This document shows, piece after piece, positions 1-4,753 of a stretch of 6,587 nt of DNA. A program made the translations under genes and the position numbers. The stretch is taken from NCBI GenBank assembly GCA_013331415.1, contig DUGL01000071.1:1-6587 (forward strand). The letters run 5' to 3'. Under the pieces are notes generated by a model. It was not told the DNA's origin. It searched no databases and saw only the letters and a program-made list of their open reading frames with translations. This DNA is from Methanoregulaceae archaeon. GTDB lineage: Archaea; Halobacteriota; Methanomicrobia; Methanomicrobiales; Methanospirillaceae. Position 1 is the stretch's first letter, and each line of letters begins with the position of its first letter.

Positions 1-1
1 A

Positions 2-1120
2 ACGACCACCGCCACGACACCACCACCAACGACCGGCTCGGTGAACGTCCAGTCGACCCCGGCAGCCGCGAACGTGTTCCTTGATAGTACGCTTGTAGGC
101 CTCACGCCAGTCACCATATCGGGCGTAGCACCCGGTTCGCATACAGTGAGGATAGAGAAGACCGGGTATGAACCGTACCAGATGACGGCGAGTGTATCTG
201 CCGGAGCTACCACCCTGGTCAGTGCTGCCCTCACCCCGATTCCGGACCCCACGACCGGCTCGGTGAATATCCAGTCGACCCCGGCAGGCGCAAACGTGTT
301 CCTTGACGGCACGCTGGTCGGCCTCACCCCGGTTCTGGTCTCCGGTATCACCCCCGGCTCTCACCAGGTGGCAGTCGAGCTGACCGGGTATGTGCCGTTC
401 CAGGCGACAACGAGCGTATCTGCCGGTGCCACCACCGTGGTGAGCGCCGTGCTCACCCCCGGGCCCACCCCGACAGCCACGACGCCAACCCCCACGCCGA
501 CACCCACAGCAACGACCACGACGCCGACCCCCACCCCCACGGTAACCTCTGCTGGCGCAGGAACGCTCTACATCCGCTCCTCTCCCTTCGGAGCCCGGGT
601 CCTCGTGGACGATGTCTACCGGGGCCTGACCCCGCTCCTCCTCCCGAATGTACCTGCCGGAACCCGACAGGTTACCCTTGAGAAGGCCGGATACCTGACA
701 AAGACGTTCCCGGTCACCATCCCGGTCGGTGGACTAACTGCACCACCCCTGGTGTTCCTGGAACGGGGTACATCACCGACCACGCCCCCGACCACGATCC
801 CGACAACGGGACCAACGACCATCCCCACGACATCGCCGACCACCATGCCGACCACCACCAGTCCCTTCCCCGGGGTTACCACCGGCACCCTCATCGTCTA
901 CAGCATGCCGTTTGGCTGCTCGGTATACGTCGATGATGTCTACCGGGGCCTCTCCCCAGCAATAATCAGAAATATCGCTCCGGGACAACATCTCATCCGG
1001 ATCACCTTCCCGGGATACCAGGACGAGGTGCGGACTGTCCAGGTCACCGCAGGGAAATGGACAACGGTAACGGCAGTGCTGATCCCTGACATCAGCCCGC
1101 TGGTATCTGTGTTCCAGTAA
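2..1120 (+). CDS. PEGA-repeat surface protein, 5' partial
   Basis: This is the C-terminal part of a probable extracellular or cell-surface protein. The reading frame is open to the left edge (residues TTTATTPPPTTGS precede the GTG at 41), so that GTG is an internal Val and the true start and any signal peptide lie outside. Four PEGA domains are visible, at about nt 41-238, 263-460, 563-769 and 887-1090. Each has the S-T/S/M-P-x-G/A-x-x-V-x-x-D core, a G-L-T/S-P turn and a later P-G-x-H or P-A-G-T turn followed by a G-Y. Thr/Pro-rich linkers separate them. PEGA domains are common in S-layer-like and other surface proteins, where a structural or ligand-binding role is suspected but not established. 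The protein ends shortly after the last PEGA domain (PDISPLVSVFQ, TAA). No C-terminal membrane helix or sortase-type tail is present, so any anchoring must be N-terminal. It converges on hypF and is probably functionally unrelated to it. Confidence 0.9.
   Translation, partial: TTTATTPPPTTGSVNVQSTPAAANVFLDSTLVGLTPVTISGVAPGSHTVRIEKTGYEPYQMTASVSAGATTLVSAALTPIPDPTTGSVNIQSTPAGANVFLDGTLVGLTPVLVSGITPGSHQVAVELTGYVPFQATTSVSAGATTVVSAVLTPGPTPTATTPTPTPTPTATTTTPTPTPTVTSAGAGTLYIRSSPFGARVLVDDVYRGLTPLLLPNVPAGTRQVTLEKAGYLTKTFPVTIPVGGLTAPPLVFLERGTSPTTPPTTIPTTGPTTIPTTSPTTMPTTTSPFPGVTTGTLIVYSMPFGCSVYVDDVYRGLSPAIIRNIAPGQHLIRITFPGYQDEVRTVQVTAGKWTTVTAVLIPDISPLVSVFQ
41..460 (+). repeat. Tandem PEGA repeats, 222-nt period
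   Basis: Two adjacent PEGA units are offset by exactly 222 nt (74 codons). Their DNA is nearly identical at the 5' end. The identical blocks are 29-45 with 251-267, 48-65 with 270-287, and 71-84 with 293-306. Divergence rises towards the 3' half, for example VTISGVAPGSHTV against VLVSGITPGSHQV. This looks like an internal duplication in which the domain's first half and the preceding TTGS linker have stayed more similar. Confidence 0.85.
461..562 (+). repeat. Low-complexity Thr/Pro linker between PEGA 2 and 3
   Basis: The encoded linker is about 34 residues of alternating T-P and T-A-T-T, ending in VTSAGAG. The DNA is a C-rich imperfect repeat of ccc/acc/acg codons. Such linkers are typical of extended, often O-glycosylated spacers in archaeal surface proteins. 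Glycosylation here is inferred. Confidence 0.8.
770..886 (+). repeat. Low-complexity P-T-T-x linker between PEGA 3 and 4
   Basis: The linker is about 39 residues built on an imperfect PTT-x tetrapeptide (PTTI, PTTG, PTTI, PTTS, PTTM), ending SPFPGVTTG. Its unit differs from the T-P alternation of the first linker, so the two spacers probably arose separately. Short-period DNA like this can change length by slippage. Confidence 0.8.
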
Positions 1121-1130
1121 ATAACGAATA

Positions 1131-1140
1131 TTCCTTTTTT
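1131..1140 (+). terminator. Oligo-T tract after the PEGA gene
   Basis: The sequence ttcctttttt lies 11 bases after the PEGA stop codon, in an AT-rich 38-base gap. Archaeal RNA polymerase can terminate at oligo-T tracts without a hairpin, and I see no convincing stem here. The tract points along the + strand and would separate the PEGA transcript from the convergent hypF. No comparable T-run is visible for hypF on the - strand in this gap. Confidence 0.45.
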
Positions 1141-1158
1141 CAGATTGCTAACGTTGCC

Positions 1159-3387
1159 TTACCTATCGGCGAGCATCCCTGCGTACCTGCACTGGCCGAA
1201 GGATATACAGCCGTCACCGAGCGGGTACTCTGCATTGATCAGCATATCGAGTCCTGCCTGCTGCACCTCGCATGCGATGGTCTCCCGTATCATCCGGTTA
1301 TAGGCAACACCCCCGGAAAGGACGACCAGCTGGTAGTCCCGGTCCCGGGCAGCGTGGATGGCGAGTCCGGCGATGCCCCGGGCCAGGTTGTACTGGAAGG
1401 ATGCAGCGATATCAGAGATCCGGCCTTCGTCAGCGCCTCCTCGTGACAAATACTCCCGGAGTGCCTGCTTACAGAGGAGGCGTGTTGAGAGGACTTCACG
1501 GGCGCCGTCCCGGGTATACGGGAGATCCCATGGCTGCGGCCGGCCGATGGCGGCAGCAGATTCGAGTTTCATCGCCGGCTCCCCGTCATACGTCTTCTCC
1601 CGGCAGATGCCGAGCAGGGCGGAGACAGCATCAAGGACCCTGCCTGTGCTGCTCGTCTTCGCTACGTTGAGGCTTTTCGCCAGCTGGGTCTCGAGTACCG
1701 CCAGCTCCATCTCAGTCCATCCCCGGGAGAGGAGGAGATCCTGCACCTCAGCCCCGGGAAGGATACCGAACAGCATCCGCTCCGGGTAGGTCGTGGCAAG
1801 GTCTCCCCCCGGCATGGGGACGACCTCGAGGTGGGCTGCCCGTTCATAGTCCGGGACCTGCCCGGCGAACACCTCCCCGCCCCAGGCCGTGCCATCGTCA
1901 CCGTACCCTACCCCGTCGATGGTGATCCCGATGCAGGGATCAGCAGTCGCTGCCGCGATGTGTGCCCGGTGGTGCTGGACCGGGACCAGGGTTGCATCAC
2001 CTGCTTCTGCCAGCTCGCGGGCATACCGCGTGGAGAGGAACTGTGGATGGGCATCGTGCGCAATGATGTCGTACTCTGCTCCGAGGAGTCCCCCGATCGT
2101 GGCAATGGTCTCCTCCATGTACGCAAAAGTCCCCGGGTTCCGGACATTGCCGATGTGCGGGGACGTGGTCGCAAACCCGTCGCGGTAGATGGTAATATTG
2201 GCATTCAGTTCCGGACCAACCCCGAGGATCGTCCTCCCGCCAAGGTCAAGCGGGGTTCGCTTTGGGGCCAGGCCGCGGGAGAGCCGGATGATGTACCCGT
2301 CCCGGATAACCGAATCATCGCACCGGTTCACGATACTGCGGTTGTGGGTCAGGAAAAAGTCTACGTTATGGCCGAGACGGGCCATTGCCTGATCGATCTC
2401 CGTGATCATCGGATAGCCCGGCATATTGGCGCTGGTCATTACGAGCAGCGGGTGGGAAAGATGCGAGAAGAGGAGGTGGTGGAGGCCGGTATACGGGAAC
2501 ATGCACCCGATGGTGTGCAGGTTGCTGATAGCCGCGTGTGCCGTCGGGTCACGTTTCCCGACCGCGACAATCGGCCGCCACGGGCTCTCGAGCAGGAGCC
2601 GTTCTGCGCGAGAGACCGTTGCGATGCGGTCGATATGTCCCGGCCTGATCATGATTGCAAACGGCTGTTCCGATCTCCCGAGTCTCCCCTTCAGGACGCC
2701 TGCCGATTCCTCGATACATGCGATATGAAAGCCGCCGATACCGCGGATGGCAACAATGGACCCGCTGTCAAGGAGATGTGCCGTCTCCTGTATCACATCG
2801 CTGCAATCCATGGTGTTTCCCTTGGGATCGAGCAACCGGAGACGGGGCCCGCACCGCGCACAGGCAATGGTCTGGGCATGATGCCTCCTGCATGACGGGT
2901 CGGAATATTCTCTCCCGCAATCAGGACACACACGGAACTGATCCATGGACGTGTGCTCACGGTCGTACGGGAGGCTCCGGATGATACTGTAGCGGGGACC
3001 ACAGTTTACACATGAGGTCGCCCAGTAGCCGTCATAGCGCCCGCCAGTACAGGTAATATCCCCAAGACACTGGTCACAGGTTGCGATATCCGGGGGGATC
3101 ATCCCCGAGAGCGTGCCAGACCCGCTTGGAAGTATGGCAAAATCGTAAGGGATCGGACCATCCCACGGGGTTACCGCAAAATGGTCGATACGGGCGAGTG
3201 GCGGACCTGCCCGGACCGCGGTAAGGAACTCTTCAAATAATTTTCCCTTTGCACAGATCTCCACTTCACTGCCCAGGTTTTTTACCCACCCGGACATACC
3301 GTACTCCTGTGCCCGGGCATACACAAAAGGACGGAAACCCACGCCCTGGACGATTCCACGGATGATGATTCTTCCGCTCTGGCGCAT
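1159..3387 (-). CDS. hypF: Carbamoyltransferase HypF, [NiFe]-hydrogenase maturation
   Basis: HypF makes carbamoyl-adenylate from carbamoyl phosphate and ATP and passes the carbamoyl group to the C-terminal Cys of HypE. HypE then converts it to the CN ligands of the [NiFe] centre. At 742 aa it is close to the family's usual length and appears intact. Domains in order: acylphosphatase (about 5-90, signature GIVQGVGFRP at 11-20); two zinc fingers with C-x2-C-x18-C-x2-C spacing (C104/C107/C126/C129 and C154/C157/C176/C179); YrdC-like domain (about 195-375, with TSAN at 318-321 and RLSRGLAP at 368-375); and Kae1-like domain (about 385-740) with HDAHPQFLST, the His motif VQHHRAH (470-476), DGVGYGDDGTAWGGE (491-505) and LSGGVAYNRM (690-699). 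ATG at 3385-3387 gives the expected N-terminus right before the acylphosphatase motif and has a weak AGGA upstream. Some usually basic residues in the YrdC and Kae1-like parts are replaced (see findings). No other hyp gene or hydrogenase gene is in the window. Confidence 0.97.
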   Translation of the reverse strand: MRQSGRIIIRGIVQGVGFRPFVYARAQEYGMSGWVKNLGSEVEICAKGKLFEEFLTAVRAGPPLARIDHFAVTPWDGPIPYDFAILPSGSGTLSGMIPPDIATCDQCLGDITCTGGRYDGYWATSCVNCGPRYSIIRSLPYDREHTSMDQFRVCPDCGREYSDPSCRRHHAQTIACARCGPRLRLLDPKGNTMDCSDVIQETAHLLDSGSIVAIRGIGGFHIACIEESAGVLKGRLGRSEQPFAIMIRPGHIDRIATVSRAERLLLESPWRPIVAVGKRDPTAHAAISNLHTIGCMFPYTGLHHLLFSHLSHPLLVMTSANMPGYPMITEIDQAMARLGHNVDFFLTHNRSIVNRCDDSVIRDGYIIRLSRGLAPKRTPLDLGGRTILGVGPELNANITIYRDGFATTSPHIGNVRNPGTFAYMEETIATIGGLLGAEYDIIAHDAHPQFLSTRYARELAEAGDATLVPVQHHRAHIAAATADPCIGITIDGVGYGDDGTAWGGEVFAGQVPDYERAAHLEVVPMPGGDLATTYPERMLFGILPGAEVQDLLLSRGWTEMELAVLETQLAKSLNVAKTSSTGRVLDAVSALLGICREKTYDGEPAMKLESAAAIGRPQPWDLPYTRDGAREVLSTRLLCKQALREYLSRGGADEGRISDIAASFQYNLARGIAGLAIHAARDRDYQLVVLSGGVAYNRMIRETIACEVQQAGLDMLINAEYPLGDGCISFGQCRYAGMLADR

Positions 3388-3388
3388 C

Positions 3389-3419
3389 GGATTCCTACAA
3401 AACTTTATGGATTTCCTGC
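3389..3419. repeat. Direct repeat in the divergent promoter
   Basis: Two similar copies, ggattcctac at 3389-3398 and ggatttcctgc at 3409-3419, start 20 bases apart, about two DNA helical turns on one face. They lie between the hypF start codon and the shared TATA element, where an operator for one of the adjacent HTH proteins could sit. The repeat is short and could be chance. Confidence 0.3.
3393..3396 (-). promoter_or_regulatory. Weak ribosome binding site for hypF
   Basis: Read on the - strand, the bases before the start are gtaggaatccg then ATG. This places AGGA five bases upstream of the hypF ATG. It is a partial Shine-Dalgarno match that supports this start codon. Confidence 0.45.
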
Positions 3420-3430
3420 GCCATATAATA
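3402..3430. promoter_or_regulatory. Divergent promoter with TATA-like elements
   Basis: The 57-base gap between hypF (-) and the HTH gene (+) is markedly AT-rich. The element ccatataata (3421-3430) reads tattatatgg on the other strand, so it resembles an archaeal TATA box both ways. With the usual spacing of about 25 bases, + strand transcription would begin around 3450, at or next to the GTG start at 3445, which suggests a leaderless or nearly leaderless mRNA. On the - strand it would begin near 3400, leaving a leader of about 12 bases that holds the AGGA. A second candidate for the + gene is ctttatgg at 3403-3410. The positions are inferred from sequence only. Confidence 0.5.
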
Positions 3431-3444
3431 ATTGGGTTTTACTC

Positions 3445-3960
3445 GTGTCCGGCCATATCAGGATAGTTAATGATCCGGTGGAATTGGTCCCCCTTCTCAT
3501 TACCTTCAACAACTCCTGCTACAAACAGGTCTATGACCTCCTCAACAAGTCATGGATGACGGAGAAGGAGTTGTCTGAGATTATCAGGGATGAGGAGGGT
3601 ATCAGTCACTGCATCACCATCCTGAAGAAGGGAAATCTCATTGAAGAGCAGTGGCGGATGCCGGATCCGGGGGAGCGGCCGGTCAGGGAGTTCCGGGCAA
3701 CCTACAATAAGTTCAGGGCCAGTTTTCAGTGTAACCTGTCAGACCTCTCTGATCTCCTCTACATCGCTGTCTCCAATGACGAGCAACTGCGGTTGATGGT
3801 GGAGAAGGTGGAGGCGGAGCTCTCGAGCGGCAATGGCTCGATCAATGATATCGCCCGCAAATTCGGTGTCAGCCCGACATTTATCAAGGGTCTCGCCAAG
3901 CGTATCCCCCATCTGGATGTGAAAGGCCAGGGGCTGGTGCTGCTTGACAGAAGCCAGTGA
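3445..3960 (+). CDS. HTH DNA-binding protein, ArsR-like, first gene of operon
   Basis: This is a 171-aa soluble protein, probably a DNA-binding regulator; I do not recognise a characterised orthologue. Residues about 18-92 look like an ArsR/MarR-type winged helix. It starts with a helix containing YKQVYDLLNK, then WMTEKELSEII, a recognition-like segment EEGISHCITILKKGNLIEE (51-69), and a wing with a charged PDPGERPVREFRATY turn. Residues 98-127 are a probable linking helix pair. Residues 131-155 (SINDIARKFGVSPTFIKGLAKRI) form a second, separate HTH of the tri-helical type. GTG at 3445 is chosen because TATA elements lie just upstream and no other in-frame start is nearer. No Shine-Dalgarno motif precedes it, which fits leaderless translation. 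Its last 17 bases overlap the next gene. It could act on the divergent promoter, but its target is unknown. Confidence 0.85.
   Translation: MSGHIRIVNDPVELVPLLITFNNSCYKQVYDLLNKSWMTEKELSEIIRDEEGISHCITILKKGNLIEEQWRMPDPGERPVREFRATYNKFRASFQCNLSDLSDLLYIAVSNDEQLRLMVEKVEAELSSGNGSINDIARKFGVSPTFIKGLAKRIPHLDVKGQGLVLLDRSQ
3936..3939 (+). promoter_or_regulatory. Ribosome binding site supporting a TTG start
   Basis: GGTG lies four bases before the TTG at 3944, inside the end of the preceding gene. It matches part of the archaeal anti-Shine-Dalgarno complement (GGAGGTGA). It helps to pick TTG as the start, because no ATG or GTG occurs in frame before the HTH domain of the next gene. Confidence 0.4.
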
Positions 3961-4753
3961 CGACCCCCTCTCATCTATTCTCCGGAGCAAGAGGGAAGTC
4001 ACCCGGCTCCAGATCCTTGTCGAGATTGCCGAGCACCAGCCGGCAATCCGTCAGCAGGAGATCGCCGGGAAACTCGGGGTGACGCCGCAGGCGGTATCCG
4101 AGTACATTCGCGAGCTCGTCGATGATGGTATGGTAGCCGCTCATGGAAGGGGCAGGTACGATGTCACCCGGACCGGGATCGAATGGGTCCTCTCCCATGC
4201 CGAGGCGCTGGAATCGTACGCCCGGCATATACGGCGGGATATCATCCAGCAGGTCTCCACCTGGACGGCACTGGCCGCGCACGACCTGAAAGAGGGGGAC
4301 GAGGTGGGGGTGTACATGCAGGACGGGTTCCTGTATGCCGCAATTGGGCTCCGGAGTGCGAACGGGGTCGTCGTGATAGATGCCCGGAAGGGCGAGGATA
4401 CCGGAGTTACCCGGCTCTCCGGCATCATTGATCACACGGAAGGCATGATCCATGTCTGCAAGGTGCCACGGGTCCAGCGGGGAGGGTCCCGGATGGTGAA
4501 CCGCGACCTGCTCCGTGGTGTGACCGGACAGTCCGGAATGGTAGCCGCTGTCGGCCTCGAAGCATACGTAGCTCTCGTCAAGGCAGGGCGGATACCCGAC
4601 ATGTTTTTCGGTTCCCGGGAAGGGGCTATTGAAGCGGCATTCCATGGTATCGATTGCGCCATCTTCATTGTGGACGAGGAGTTCACCGACTTCCTGAAGA
4701 GGCTGGAGGGTGTCGGCCTCTCCTATACCATCCATGACCTGGTCACGGCATGA
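3944..4753 (+). CDS. Winged-HTH protein with conserved-looking C-terminal domain
   Basis: This is a 269-aa putative transcriptional regulator. Residues about 14-86 are a MarR-like winged helix: a first helix TRLQILVEIAE, then the HTH IRQQEIAGKLGVTPQAVSEYIRELVDDGMV (35-64), a wing AHGRGRYDVT and a closing TRTGIEWVLSHAE helix. Residues 87-112 are a linker helix. Residues about 113-269 form an alpha/beta C-terminal domain. Its first part is strand-rich (EGDEVGVYMQDGFLYAAIG, then GVVVIDARKGEDTG). Its second part has Rossmann-like alternation (GMVAAVGLEAYVALVKAG, then DMFFGSREGAIEAAFHGIDCAIFIVDEE), which might bind a small ligand. Similar proteins occur in euryarchaea as MarR-like regulators with a C-terminal domain of unknown function (from memory, perhaps DUF7839; not checked). 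No membrane segment is seen. TTG at 3944 overlaps the upstream gene by 17 bases, and the TGA overlaps the helicase ATG by 4 bases. An alternative role is a helicase-associated DNA-binding subunit. Confidence 0.85.
   Translation: MTEASDDPLSSILRSKREVTRLQILVEIAEHQPAIRQQEIAGKLGVTPQAVSEYIRELVDDGMVAAHGRGRYDVTRTGIEWVLSHAEALESYARHIRRDIIQQVSTWTALAAHDLKEGDEVGVYMQDGFLYAAIGLRSANGVVVIDARKGEDTGVTRLSGIIDHTEGMIHVCKVPRVQRGGSRMVNRDLLRGVTGQSGMVAAVGLEAYVALVKAGRIPDMFFGSREGAIEAAFHGIDCAIFIVDEEFTDFLKRLEGVGLSYTIHDLVTA

Noticed and set aside
41..43. GTG at 41 as the true start of the PEGA gene
   Set aside because: The frame continues upstream to the window edge with Thr/Pro linker residues, and the GTG encodes the first Val of a PEGA domain. 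No signal peptide follows it.
461..886. Short-period C-rich repeats that could suggest a CRISPR or other array
   Set aside because: The repeats are codon-scale, imperfect and in frame as Thr/Pro spacers of a protein. There are no unique spacers of constant length.
1121..1158. A hairpin terminator shared by the convergent PEGA and hypF genes
   Set aside because: Only tiny palindromes such as aatatt and aacgtt are present; no stem of useful length flanks the T-tract.
1831..2895. A 354-codon open frame on the + strand opposite hypF
   Set aside because: It lies wholly antisense to a complete, motif-rich HypF. Its translation is rich in Arg, Pro and Asp with no domain pattern, as expected from the opposite frame of a GC-rich gene.
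3971..4735. A 254-codon open frame on the - strand opposite the 269-aa winged-HTH gene
   Set aside because: It mirrors the codon bias of the sense gene, shows no recognisable motif, and has no promoter or ribosome binding site. The sense frame has clear HTH features and operon overlaps.
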